From SG8-30 sp963710135 (GTDB lineage Bacteria > Pseudomonadota > Gammaproteobacteria > Steroidobacterales > Steroidobacteraceae): a DNA stretch of 64,000 nucleotides. The stretch spans positions 1,240,001 through 1,304,000 of the forward strand of contig CAVPYY010000006.1 in assembly GCA_963710135.1 (NCBI GenBank), written 5' to 3'. The notes under the pieces were generated by a model. The model ran no database searches. It was not told the DNA's origin and saw only the letters and a list, made by a program, of their open reading frames with translations. Made by a program: the position numbers and the translations under genes. Shown in pieces: positions 52,877 to 61,709 of the stretch (position 1 is its first letter; every line of letters starts with the position of its first letter).

Positions 52877-54148
52877 TTACGGGATCTGCCCGTTGGGCGG
52901 CCGGCCGGCGTCCTCGCCCTTGCGGACTTCGCCGTCCCCGGGCAGGTAGCCGTAACGCTTGACCAGCCGCCAGACGTGCTGCGGAATCATGCTCTTCATG
53001 CGCCGCGGCTGCTGGCGCCGGAGGTGCAGCACCGTCTCGACGGCCTTCATTTCCACCCGCGCGCGCGCGAATTCCAGCCCGCGTGGCCCGATCCGCGGCA
53101 TCAGCCAGGCCACCAGGGGACGCAGCCAGGCCGGCATCGAACGCAGCGGCAGGCCGCCCGCGGCCCGTTCGGTATTGCGGGCAAATCCAGTCACGGCGCC
53201 GCGGCGATTGCCGGCACTGCCCGGCGCTTCGGTCTTCAGCTCGCCAGCCAGCAAGGCCAGCAGCTCGGCGCCGCGTTCATTGCGTTCCAGCAGCCACTGC
53301 TCGCCCTGCCCGCCCATGTAGCCGACCGTTACGTCGGCCAGCACGTTGGTGTAGTCGACGCAGGTGCGACAGGTCAGCGGGAAGAAGTCGCCGGGCAGTT
53401 TCGAGATCGGCAGCTTCAGGAAAGGGATCTCCTGCACCCTGCCGTCGTCGAAACGCAGCTCGACGTGATAGTCGGCCCGGAACTCGAGGTACTGGATGGT
53501 CTCGGGGGCATCGGATAGCAGCGCCAGGAAGTCGTGAAAGCGCTCCGTCGTCGTGTTGTCCGAGCAGGGCGTGCCGATTACGTAGAGGCGCTCGAAGCCA
53601 AGCTCGGCCTCGAGCGCGCGCAGCGCATAGACCTGGCAGGGGATGCCGATGATCGCCAGCCGGCGATAGCCGCGGGCACGCGCCGGCTCGAGCAGCGCCA
53701 GCAGCGGCGCGTACCCCATGCGCATGCCGCGGCAATGCGCCATGCCAGCCGGTTCGGTCACCAGCACCGGCAGCGGTCGCCAGCGGTCATCGGGATGCGG
53801 CGCAACCGCCAGCACGGCATCGACCGCATGAGTCTCCAGCAACCGCTCACCGAGGCGCGTGGCGATGCCGGTCCACTGCGCGCCGCTGCGCGGCGCCAGC
53901 AGGGACGCGCGCAGCATGCGGCGGAAGGGACCAAAGAACAGCTCGTCCGGCCGGTCGGGATCGCGAGCGCGGCCGTGGACCTGCTGCTCCAGCGACGGAT
54001 AGTCGGGACGAATGAATTGGCAGGCGCTGCCACAGCGGCCCGGCGCGCTGGAGCGGGAAATGCCGCAGTCCGTGCACAGGTCGCGCGGACGCGCCTCTGC
54101 GAAGACGGGTGCCCAAACACCCGGCGCCAACTGCAGGCCGTCACTCAT
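52877..54148 (-). CDS. Coenzyme F420 hydrogenase/dehydrogenase beta-subunit (FrhB)-family Fe-S flavoprotein
   Basis: 423 residues. The N-terminal cysteine cluster (C25xxC28, C39, C43) resembles an iron-sulfur motif. The FrhB core follows (MRMGYAPLLALLEPARARGYRRLAIIGIPCQVYALRALE, GTPCSDNTTT, FPLTCRTCVDYTNVLADVTVGYMGGQGEQW). The family includes F420 oxidoreductase subunits, 7-hydroxymethyl chlorophyll a reductase and BciB. Without F420 or photosynthesis genes nearby the substrate is unknown. The ATG at 54148 is the first that begins the conserved part; the longer frame is unlikely. The minus-strand microprotein gene lies upstream. Confidence 0.8.
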   Translation of the reverse strand: MSDGLQLAPGVWAPVFAEARPRDLCTDCGISRSSAPGRCGSACQFIRPDYPSLEQQVHGRARDPDRPDELFFGPFRRMLRASLLAPRSGAQWTGIATRLGERLLETHAVDAVLAVAPHPDDRWRPLPVLVTEPAGMAHCRGMRMGYAPLLALLEPARARGYRRLAIIGIPCQVYALRALEAELGFERLYVIGTPCSDNTTTERFHDFLALLSDAPETIQYLEFRADYHVELRFDDGRVQEIPFLKLPISKLPGDFFPLTCRTCVDYTNVLADVTVGYMGGQGEQWLLERNERGAELLALLAGELKTEAPGSAGNRRGAVTGFARNTERAAGGLPLRSMPAWLRPLVAWLMPRIGPRGLEFARARVEMKAVETVLHLRRQQPRRMKSMIPQHVWRLVKRYGYLPGDGEVRKGEDAGRPPNGQIP

Positions 54149-54226
54149 CGGCCGAGCGCCCCCTGCCGCGCGGCGCCAGCCTTGGCCGTGCCGCAGGCCT
54201 TGCGGCACTGCGGGCGACGAGAGCCT

Positions 54227-54325
54227 CTAGTTGCCGTCGAAGTACTGCACCGCGAGCAGCAGTGGCGTGCCGATGAGGAACAGCAGGAAGGGGATGTTCA
54301 AGGCTATGGGAAGGAGGGAGTTCAT
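54227..54325 (-). CDS. 32-residue hydrophobic membrane microprotein
   Basis: A short frame beginning MNSLLPIALNIPFLLFLIGT with one long hydrophobic helix and a DGN end. The ribosome-binding site is weak, so confidence is modest. It lies just upstream of the FrhB-like gene on the same strand, between it and the ATP-grasp gene. The same length and single-helix form as the microprotein at 52689-52787 is notable. Confidence 0.4.
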   Translation of the reverse strand: MNSLLPIALNIPFLLFLIGTPLLLAVQYFDGN

Positions 54326-54424
54326 GAGGACAAGGGGTCCGTTCACTAGATGCTGGCAGTTTCGCGGGCGGACGACTGCCCGCCATGGGGGCCAGCCACA
54401 TGCCGCACGAATTTGCGAGGCACT

Positions 54425-55351
54425 TCACAGGGCCAATAGCGCCTGCGCGTAGCGCGAGGCGGCCCCTGGCGCACAGGCGAAGAACAGCGACGGCTCGGTC
54501 AGCTCGACTTCGAGCACCACCGGCTCCCCTGCCGCGTCGCGAATCAGGTCGATGCGCGCATACGGCAGTGGGGCGAACGGCAGCGCCCGGTAGGCGGCGT
54601 CCGCCACGCGCCGTTCCGCGGCGTCCGGCTCGCGGGCGCTGATCTCTTCGGGCGCAAACAGCCCGCTGACCGGGCCCGCTCCGGCGCGCAGCAAGGGACC
54701 CTTGCGGGCGGCATGACTGTACTCGCCGCCAAGATAGATCACCGCCGTCTCGCCGTAGCTGTCGACCGCCTCGAGATAGGGCTGCAGCAGCGCGGCGCGG
54801 CCGGCAGCGCCGAGCCGCGCCAGATGTTCGAGCGCCACGGCCCGATCACCGCGGGCATAGCGGGCCGTGTCGCGCGAGCCCGCGCCGATCGCCGGCTTCA
54901 CCACGAATTCCTGAAATACAACCGTCGAGGAGCCGTCGTCGACCCTCAGGAATCCGTCGAGCCCGGCGGCCGGGTCAGCGCCGGGCTCGACGAACCGCGT
55001 CGGCACGATCGCGACGCCCGCCGCGGCGAGTGCTTGCAGGTAGTGCTTGTCGGTATTCCAGCGGACCACCTCCGCAGCGTTCACCAGCCGGGTCAGCCCG
55101 GCACAGCGGCGCGTCCAGGCGAGAAACTCGGCGATCCGGTCGACGTAGTCCCAGGTGGAACGCAACACCGCCAACCGGTAGCGCTGCCACGCCACGGCCG
55201 GGTCGTCCCAGACGACCACGTCGGCGGCTGCGCCGCACGCCGCCAGCGCCTCGAGCAAAGCGGGCATGTCCTCGTCGAGGGCCAGCGCCTCGCGCGCGCT
55301 GACCAGGGCGATCCTTGGCGCCGCCCCCTGGGGCCTGTCGACTTCGGACAT
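54425..55351 (-). CDS. ATP-grasp ligase, RimK/glutathione-synthetase-like
   Basis: 308 residues. An N-terminal PreATP-grasp-like part (RIALVSAREALALDEDMPALLEAL, VVWDDPAVAWQRYRLAVLRSTWDYVDR) is followed by an ATP-grasp domain: VFQEFVVKPAIGAGSRDT binds ATP, DSYGETAVIYLGGEYSHAARKG is the hinge, and ARIDLIRDAAGEPVVLEVELTEPS supplies the metal-binding acids. It would join a carboxylate to an amine with ATP; the substrates are unknown. ATG 55351 is the start nearest the conserved region. It is divergent from hemolysin III. Confidence 0.82.
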   Translation of the reverse strand: MSEVDRPQGAAPRIALVSAREALALDEDMPALLEALAACGAAADVVVWDDPAVAWQRYRLAVLRSTWDYVDRIAEFLAWTRRCAGLTRLVNAAEVVRWNTDKHYLQALAAAGVAIVPTRFVEPGADPAAGLDGFLRVDDGSSTVVFQEFVVKPAIGAGSRDTARYARGDRAVALEHLARLGAAGRAALLQPYLEAVDSYGETAVIYLGGEYSHAARKGPLLRAGAGPVSGLFAPEEISAREPDAAERRVADAAYRALPFAPLPYARIDLIRDAAGEPVVLEVELTEPSLFFACAPGAASRYAQALLAL

Positions 55352-55392
55352 TTCGGGATCCTGCCGGCATCGGGAACCCGCATAATAATGCG

Positions 55393-56064
55393 GTGGACGC
55401 CCCGAACGAGCCTGTTTCCGACAGCCAGCCCGCCAAGCGCCCACAGACGCGCGCGGAGGAATTCGCCAACAGCCTGAGCCACGGCCTGGGATTCCTGCTC
55501 GCCGTGGCGGGCGCACCGGTGCTAATCGTCGCCGCCGTGCAGCGCGGCACCGTCGCCGACGTCGTTGCGGTCAGCGTGTTCGCCGCGGCGATGGCGCTGC
55601 TCTACCTGACCTCGGCGCTGTATCACGGCCTGCCGCATGGCCCCGCTAAACGCTTCTTTCACCGCCTCGATCACATGGCGATCTACCTGCTGATCGCCGG
55701 CACCTACACACCGTTCACACTGGGCGTCCTGAAGGGCGCCTGGGGCTGGACCCTGTTCGGGCTGGTCTGGGGCCTGGCCGTGTTCGGGATCGTACTGAAG
55801 TCCATCGGGGGCCTGCGCCGGCACGGGCTATCGGTCGCGCTCTACGTGACCATGGGCTGGATCATCGTGGTGGCGGTCAAGCCCTTGTGGGACGCCCTGC
55901 CTCCCGCCGGCCTGCTGTGGCTCGTTGCCGGCGGCGTTGCCTATACCGCGGGTGTCGGCTTCTACGTCGCCAACAACCTGCGCTACTCGCATTTCGTCTG
56001 GCACCTGTTCGTGCTCACTGGCACCGGCTGCCACTTCTTCGCAGTGCTGCACTACTCGATCTGA
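55393..56064 (+). CDS. Hemolysin III/PAQR-type membrane protein
   Basis: 223 residues with seven membrane helices. The family fingerprint is ANSLSHGLGFLLAVAG, TSALYHGLPHGPAKRFFHRLDHMAIYLLIAGTYTPF and HFVWHLFVLTGTGCHFFAVLHY, including the Ser/His/Asp zinc-site residues. It belongs to the YqfA/hemolysin III group; the cytolytic name is historical, and a membrane hydrolase role is more likely. GTG at 55393 is the chosen start. Confidence 0.85.
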   Translation: MDAPNEPVSDSQPAKRPQTRAEEFANSLSHGLGFLLAVAGAPVLIVAAVQRGTVADVVAVSVFAAAMALLYLTSALYHGLPHGPAKRFFHRLDHMAIYLLIAGTYTPFTLGVLKGAWGWTLFGLVWGLAVFGIVLKSIGGLRRHGLSVALYVTMGWIIVVAVKPLWDALPPAGLLWLVAGGVAYTAGVGFYVANNLRYSHFVWHLFVLTGTGCHFFAVLHYSI

Positions 56065-56198
56065 GCGGCCTGCGCGGCAGGCAACGCGGCAGTTTCTTCA
56101 TCGTATAGCGCACCACCGAGTTGCGGTTGCAGATGCGCGCCATGAGCGATCCCCCTGTCGCCCAGGCGATCGTCCTGCTGCGATGTTATAAGTGAGCG

Positions 56199-57203
56199 AT
56201 GAGCCTGCTCAGGGCAGCGCGGTGGACGGAAATCGGCGGCATGCTGAGTGCCGGGATCGCGCTCGGACTGGCGTCGGGACTGGCAGGTGCCGACCCGCCC
56301 GCCGGGTCCGGGCCGCCATTGCCGGCGGTCCCCGCGTCGGTCGCGCAACCACCGCTCGTGCTGCCGGAAGTGGTGATCGCCGCACCGGAGCCGCGCTATG
56401 TCGCACCGACGCTGCGCGATCGCATCGGCCGCATCTGGGCGCCGGTCCTGATCGACGGGCGCGGCCCATTTCGTCTGGTGCTGGATACCGGCGCCAGCAG
56501 CTCGGCGATCACCCGGCAGGTCGCGGAGGCGCTGGAGCTGCCGATTGCGGAAGGCTCGGTGCGGCTGCGTGGCGTGACCGGCACGGCGATTGTCGACGGC
56601 GTCAAGGTGCAGCGGCTCGAGGTGGGAGAGCTGATCGTCGGCGGCACGACGCTGCCGGTCGTCGCCGACGCCTTTGGCGGCGCGCAGGGCGTGCTGGGCG
56701 CGGCGGGACTGGACGACAAGCGCATCACGATCGGCTTTCGCGCCGACCGGATCACCATCGCGCGATCCCATAGCCAGGTTGCCCCGCCCGGCTGGATGAC
56801 GGTGCCTTTCCGCTACAGCCGCAAGAACGGCATGCGCGCCACGATCCGGATCGGCACGGTCACCGCCACCGCGCTGATCGACACCGGTGCTCAGCTGTCG
56901 GTGGGCAATCTCGCGCTGCGCGAGGCGCTGAAGCGGCGGCCAGCCAGGGACGACGAGTTGACCGAGGCGATCATCGGCGTGACCGAGGACATCCAATTGG
57001 GCACGAGGGTGCGGATCCCGGCGATCACGGCCGGCGACATGATCGTCCGCGGCGCGCACATCGTCTTCTCGGACCTGCACATCTTCGATCACTGGCGCCT
57101 GGCGGACGAGCCGACACTACTGGTCGGCATGGACATCATCGGGGTCCTGGACACGCTGGTGATCGACTACCGCCGGCGGGAGTTGCAGATTAAGCCGAGG
57201 TGA
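56199..57203 (+). CDS. Retropepsin-like aspartyl protease with two DTGA motifs
   Basis: 334 residues with an N-terminal membrane/signal segment (GMLSAGIALGLASGLAGAD) and a Pro-rich linker. Two retropepsin-like halves follow: LVLDTGASSSAIT (Asp96) and ALIDTGAQLSVG (Asp228), each followed by the expected glycine-rich flap region (GVTGTAIVDGVKV; GVTEDIQLGTRV). This is a single-chain duplicated aspartyl protease, exported and probably acting in the periplasm or at the envelope. Closer family is unknown. Confidence 0.82.
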   Translation: MSLLRAARWTEIGGMLSAGIALGLASGLAGADPPAGSGPPLPAVPASVAQPPLVLPEVVIAAPEPRYVAPTLRDRIGRIWAPVLIDGRGPFRLVLDTGASSSAITRQVAEALELPIAEGSVRLRGVTGTAIVDGVKVQRLEVGELIVGGTTLPVVADAFGGAQGVLGAAGLDDKRITIGFRADRITIARSHSQVAPPGWMTVPFRYSRKNGMRATIRIGTVTATALIDTGAQLSVGNLALREALKRRPARDDELTEAIIGVTEDIQLGTRVRIPAITAGDMIVRGAHIVFSDLHIFDHWRLADEPTLLVGMDIIGVLDTLVIDYRRRELQIKPR

Positions 57204-57295
57204 GTCGAACGATCTGCGCGAAGCGCATTGAGCCTGCCCCGCCACTCCACCACAATGCGCGTCTGGCCCCGCATCATCGGGGCGCCGAGACCGCC

Positions 57296-58226
57296 ATGGC
57301 GCAGCCGATTCTCTCCATCGAGGGCCTCACCAAGACCTACGCCTCGGGCTTCCAGGCGCTGAAGAACGTCAGCCTCGAGATCAATCGCGGCGAGATCTTC
57401 GCGCTGCTGGGCCCGAATGGCGCCGGCAAGACGACGCTCATCAGCATCGTCTGCGGCATCGTCACGCCCAGCAGCGGCCGGGTGCTGGCCGACGGCTTCG
57501 ACGTGGTGCGCGACTACCGCGAGGCCCGCTCGCGCATCGGGCTGGTGCCGCAGGAGCTGACCACCGACTCCTTCGAAACCGTGATGAACACCGCGCGCTT
57601 CAGCCGCGGCCTGTTCGGCAAACCGCCCGACCCCGCGCACATCGAGACACGTGCTCAGGGACCTGTCGCTGTGGGACAAGCGTGACGCCAAGATCATCAC
57701 CCTGTCGGGCGGCATGAAGCGGCGAGTGATGATCGCCAAGGCGCTGAGCCATGAACCGGAGATCCTGTTCCTCGACGAGCCGACCGCCGGGGTCGACGTC
57801 GAGCTCAGGCGCGACATGTGGAAGATGGTGCAGCGGCTCAGGGAAAGCGGCGTGACCATCATCCTGACCACCCACTACATCGAGGAGGCCGAGGAGATGG
57901 CGGACCGGGTCGGCGTCATCAACCACGGCGAGCTGATCCTGGTCGAGGAGAAGGCCGCCCTGATGCGCAAGCTGGGCAAGCGACAGCTGACGCTGCAGGT
58001 GCAGAGCCGGCTCGCGTCCATTCCGCCCGAACTCTCCGGCTATGCGCTCGAGCTCTCCGGGGACGGGCACGAGATCACCTACACCTTCGATGCCCACAGC
58101 GAGGACACGGGCATCGCGGCGCTGCTCAAGCGTCTCGGCGAACAGGGCATCGACTTCAAGGACCTGCGCACGGACCAGAGTTCGCTGGAGGAGATCTTCG
58201 TCAGCCTCGTCAAGGGCAGGCCATGA
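57296..58226 (+). CDS. ABC-2 exporter ATP-binding protein, one frameshift
   Basis: ATPase of about 310 residues. Walker A is GPNGAGKTT in the first frame, and the Q-loop LVPQELTTDSFETV follows. After a shift near 57648 the second frame has the signature LSGGMKRRVMIAKALSHEPEILFLDEPTAGVD and the H-loop TTHYIEEAEEMA. One extra base in GAGACACGTG restores the frame as IETVLRDLSLWDKRD. It overlaps the permease start (ATGA) and forms a two-gene exporter. Confidence 0.83.
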
Positions 58227-58984
58227 ACCCGCACGCCATCAAGGCGATCTACGCTTTCGAACTCGGCCGCACCTGGCGCACGCTGATGCAGAGCATCGCC
58301 TCGCCGGTCATTTCCACCTCGCTCTACTTCGTGGTGTTCGGCGCGGCCATCGGCTCGCGCATGGCGGAGATCGACGGCGTGAGCTACGGCGCCTTCATCG
58401 TGCCGGGGCTCATCATGCTGGCGATCATGACCGAGAGCATTTCCAACGCTTCCTTCGGCATCTTCATGCCGCGTTACTCGGGCACCATCTACGAGGTGCT
58501 GTCCGCGCCGCTCTCCCCACTCGAGATAGTGATCGGCTACGTCGGCGCCGCCGCCACCAAGTCGGTCATCCTGGGACTCATCATCCTGGTCACGGCCCGG
58601 ATCTTCGTCGACTTCAGCATCCTGCATCCGCTGTGGATGATCGCCTTCCTGCTGCTGACTTCCGTCACGTTCTGTCTGTTCGGCTTCGTCGTGGGCATCT
58701 GGGCCGAGGGCTGGGAGCGTCTCACCATCGTTCCCGCGTTGATCGTGGCGCCCCTGGCGTTCCTCGGGGGCAGTTTCTACTCCATCAGCATGCTGCCGCC
58801 GCTGTGGCAGAAGATCACGCTGTTGAACCCGGTGGTCTATCTGGTGAGCGCGTTCCGCTGGAGTTTCTTCGGGACTTCCGATGTCAGCGTCGCGGTCAGC
58901 CTCGGCATGACGCTGCTGTTCCTGCTGATTTGCCTGGCGCTAATCTGGTGGATCTTCCGCACGGGCTACAAGCTCAAGGCGTGA
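58223..58984 (+). CDS. ABC-2 type permease
   Basis: 253 residues with six membrane helices and the ABC-2 conserved region near the middle (PRYSGTIYEVLSAPLSPLEIVIGY) and FLGGSFYSISMLPPLWQKITLLNPVVYLVSAFRW. It pairs with the ATPase just upstream. Such exporters carry lipids, polysaccharides or drugs; the cargo is unknown. It converges on the desaturase gene. Confidence 0.88.
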   Translation: MNPHAIKAIYAFELGRTWRTLMQSIASPVISTSLYFVVFGAAIGSRMAEIDGVSYGAFIVPGLIMLAIMTESISNASFGIFMPRYSGTIYEVLSAPLSPLEIVIGYVGAAATKSVILGLIILVTARIFVDFSILHPLWMIAFLLLTSVTFCLFGFVVGIWAEGWERLTIVPALIVAPLAFLGGSFYSISMLPPLWQKITLLNPVVYLVSAFRWSFFGTSDVSVAVSLGMTLLFLLICLALIWWIFRTGYKLKA

Positions 58985-58990
58985 TTCCGC

Positions 58991-60079
58991 TCAGGCAGGA
59001 GAGCGCAACGCGCCGCGCCTGCGCGGGAAGCCAACCATGCTCTGCCGCTGCTCGTCCCACAGCTTCAGCCGCGCGCAGGCGAGACTCTGACGCAGGGTCA
59101 GGCGTGGCGCGCACTGCAGCAAACCACTCGACTCGAAGCAGTCGCGCAGGCGGTAGTTCGGCACGCGCACGTCGAGATGGTGGATGTGGTGATAGCCGAT
59201 GTTGCCCGTGAACCAGTGCAGCACGCGCGGCAGATCGTAGAACGAGCTGCCCGACATGGCGGCGGCCTGGTGGCTCCACTGCGACTGCCTCGCCCAGTAG
59301 GCGTCGGCGAACTGGTGCTGCACGTAGAACAGCCAGACGCCCATCGCCCCAGCGAGCAACATCGTCGGCAGGTGCACAAGCAGCACGACATGCCAGGCGA
59401 ATATGGCCATCAGGACGGCAACGACCAGCAGGATCGAGAGGTTGTTCCACAGCACGCTGGCCCATTCCTTCTTCCAGCTGAGCGGCAGGTCGAACGGAAA
59501 ACGGTGCTTGACCACGAACTGGTACAGCGGGCCGATGCCCAACAACACCGGCATGCTGCGATACAGCCGGTACGCCAGTCGGCCGCTCCATGACCGTGCC
59601 TGGTACTCGCGCACCGTCAGGGTCTCGATGTCGCCGAGGCCGCGCCGGTCGAGGTTGCCGGACGTGTTGTGATGGATGGCGTGGGTCTTCTTCCAGTACG
59701 CGAACGGAAACAGCGTCATCAGCCCCAGCACGGCGCCGACTACCCGGTTCAGGCGCTGGCTGGAGAAGAACGACCCGTGACCGCAGTCGTGCTGGATGAT
59801 GAACAGGCGCACATACAAGCCGGCCGCCGGCAGCGCGAGCAGCAGCGACCAGCCGCTACTGCGCTGCAGCGTCAGCGCCATCGTGGCCCACAGCCCGACG
59901 AATGGCAGGAAGGTGGTCGCCAGCTGCCAGGCGGCCTTGCGATCGTCGGCCACGGCGTAGTGGCTGGTCAGGCGGCGTAACTCAGCAGGCGTCGCGCTCA
60001 CGTCCATGGGGGTCACCGTCGGTCTCGTGGGCATGTGATCGTTCCCGTCGGCCTGCCGGGCCCGGGCCAGCCGGTCCAT
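58991..60079 (-). CDS. Fatty acid desaturase
   Basis: 362 residues, integral membrane, with the three di-iron histidine boxes HDCGH (97-101), HAIHH (133-137) and HHIHH near 300. The spacing and sequence resemble DesA-type omega-6/delta-12 desaturases, which introduce double bases in acyl chains of membrane lipids. ATG 60079 has GGAG 5 bases upstream; a second ATG at 60034 is possible. It needs a ferredoxin or cytochrome donor that is not encoded nearby. Confidence 0.88.
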   Translation of the reverse strand: MDRLARARQADGNDHMPTRPTVTPMDVSATPAELRRLTSHYAVADDRKAAWQLATTFLPFVGLWATMALTLQRSSGWSLLLALPAAGLYVRLFIIQHDCGHGSFFSSQRLNRVVGAVLGLMTLFPFAYWKKTHAIHHNTSGNLDRRGLGDIETLTVREYQARSWSGRLAYRLYRSMPVLLGIGPLYQFVVKHRFPFDLPLSWKKEWASVLWNNLSILLVVAVLMAIFAWHVVLLVHLPTMLLAGAMGVWLFYVQHQFADAYWARQSQWSHQAAAMSGSSFYDLPRVLHWFTGNIGYHHIHHLDVRVPNYRLRDCFESSGLLQCAPRLTLRQSLACARLKLWDEQRQSMVGFPRRRGALRSPA

Positions 60080-60118
60080 GGTAACTCCATAACAGTTCCT
60101 TATGGGCGGATGCCGTTT

Positions 60119-60146
60119 TGCGCATCGGATTGCGCACTGCTGCGCA
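60119..60146. repeat. Three TGCGCA palindromic hexamers upstream of the desaturase
   Basis: TGCGCA occurs at 60119-60124, 60131-60136 and 60141-60146 in the divergent region between desaturase and carrier genes, 40-67 bp before the desaturase ATG. This may be a binding site for a regulator of desaturase expression, or chance in GC-rich DNA. Confidence 0.25.
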
Positions 60147-60311
60147 GCCTGTCTACGATCTGGCCGCGATGCGTTGGCGCCATCTCCCAGGCGAGGACCG
60201 ATGTGCAACCACTATGGGAATCCGATGATTCCCGATTCGTCTTCCCGTGGCGCTGCCCCGGCCGTCGGCAGGCGTGGGTCCGTCCACTGCCCGGTCGGAT
60301 CAAGGTGTTGA

Positions 60312-61706
60312 GTGACCACTGAAACTGACCGCAAGAGCAGGCAGACCAACCCGGTCGTCGTGCTGCTAGGCATCCTGGCGCTTGCGACCGCGCTCACCTA
60401 CATGGTCGAGTCCGGCAGCTACCAGCGCGACGGCAAGCTGGTCGTGCCCGGGACCTATCAGGTGCTCGACAAGGACCCGTCCCTGGTGCACTTGTTCGAC
60501 GTCGGACAGGAGACGGCGCCGGGCAGCGCCCGCCCGGTCAGCCTGATCGGCGCGCTGCTCGCCATTCCCATCGGCCTCGAGCGCATGGCCGGGCTCATCT
60601 TCATGGTGCTGATGATCGGCGGCATGTTCGGCATCATGACCCAGTCGGGCGCCGTGGACGCCGGGCTCGAGAGCATGCTCCACCGCCTGCGTGGCAACAT
60701 CTACATCCTCGTTCCGGTGCTGATGACGGTCTATTCGGCCGGCAGCGCATTCCTCGGGCTGGCCTCCGAGTACCTGCTGATCATTCCGCTGATGGTGGCC
60801 ATGGCGAACCGTCTCGGCATGTCCAACGTGGTCGGCCTCGCCATCGTGACGGTCGCGGTCAAGGCCGGCTACATCTCTTCGGTCACCAACCCGATCCCGC
60901 TGTCGATCGCCCAGCCAATGGTTGGCGTACAGGTGTTCAGCGGTGCGGGATTTCGCTTCGTCTGCTACCTGGTGTTCCTGGCCGCCGGTATCGGCTTCGT
61001 GTTGTGGATGATCCGCCGCGCGGGTCACGACGGCTCCGTGCGCCGCGAGTTCAGCAGCGCGCGACTGTCGGGCCGCCACCGCCTGGTGATCGCGATCGTG
61101 GTGGTGGGCGTCGCGCTGCTGGTGTACGCATCGAACCGCTGGCACTGGCGGCATGAAGAGCTCTCCGCCTACTACATTGCACTGAGCATGGTGCTCGCCG
61201 CGGCGGGCGGTCTGGGACCCAGCGATGCAGCCGATGCCTTCGTGCGCGGCATGAAGAAGGTGCTGATGGCCAGCATGCTGATCGGCGTCGCCTCGGCGGT
61301 CGCCGTCACGCTCGAGCAAGGCCGGGTGCTCGACTCGATCGTGCACACGCTGACGGACCTGATCGGCGAGGACGGCGCCGCTGTCGCCGCCATCGGCATG
61401 TTCTTCGCGCAGCTGATGCTCGACTTCCTGATTCCCTCCACGTCCGGCCAGGCTGCGGTCAGCATGCCGATCATGGGACCACTGGGCCAGCTGTCCGGCG
61501 TGTCGGCGCAAACCACCGTGCTCGCGTTCCTGTTCGGCAACGGCATCACCAACCTGCTCACGCCGACGTCCGGTACGCTGCTCGCCTACCTGGCGGCTGC
61601 GCAGGTCGGCTGGGTGCAGTGGGCGCGCTTCGCGTTCTGGCTGTGGCTGATCTACATCGGCATCGCGATTTGCATGCTGCTGGTCGCCATCCGGATCGGC
61701 TTCTAG
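60312..61706 (+). CDS. YfcC/DcuC-family membrane carrier
   Basis: 464 residues, about 12 membrane helices, of the YfcC (C4-dicarboxylate/arginine-ornithine antiporter-like) family. Conserved segments include MIGGMFGIMTQSGAVDAGL, YSAGSAFLGLASEYLLIIPLMVAMA, IGMFFAQLMLDFLIPSTSGQAAVSMPIMGPL and GNGITNLLTPTSG. The start is a GTG at 60312. A CocE-type hydrolase gene follows after 3 bp, so the two may form a uptake-and-hydrolysis pair. Confidence 0.85.
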   Translation: MTTETDRKSRQTNPVVVLLGILALATALTYMVESGSYQRDGKLVVPGTYQVLDKDPSLVHLFDVGQETAPGSARPVSLIGALLAIPIGLERMAGLIFMVLMIGGMFGIMTQSGAVDAGLESMLHRLRGNIYILVPVLMTVYSAGSAFLGLASEYLLIIPLMVAMANRLGMSNVVGLAIVTVAVKAGYISSVTNPIPLSIAQPMVGVQVFSGAGFRFVCYLVFLAAGIGFVLWMIRRAGHDGSVRREFSSARLSGRHRLVIAIVVVGVALLVYASNRWHWRHEELSAYYIALSMVLAAAGGLGPSDAADAFVRGMKKVLMASMLIGVASAVAVTLEQGRVLDSIVHTLTDLIGEDGAAVAAIGMFFAQLMLDFLIPSTSGQAAVSMPIMGPLGQLSGVSAQTTVLAFLFGNGITNLLTPTSGTLLAYLAAAQVGWVQWARFAFWLWLIYIGIAICMLLVAIRIGF

Positions 61707-61709
61707 GCC

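Noticed and set aside
5946..57650. Programmed ribosomal frameshifting as an explanation for the split genes
   Set aside because: The shifts lack slippery heptamers, are mostly single-base insertions at varied motifs, and occur in unrelated families not known to use recoding.
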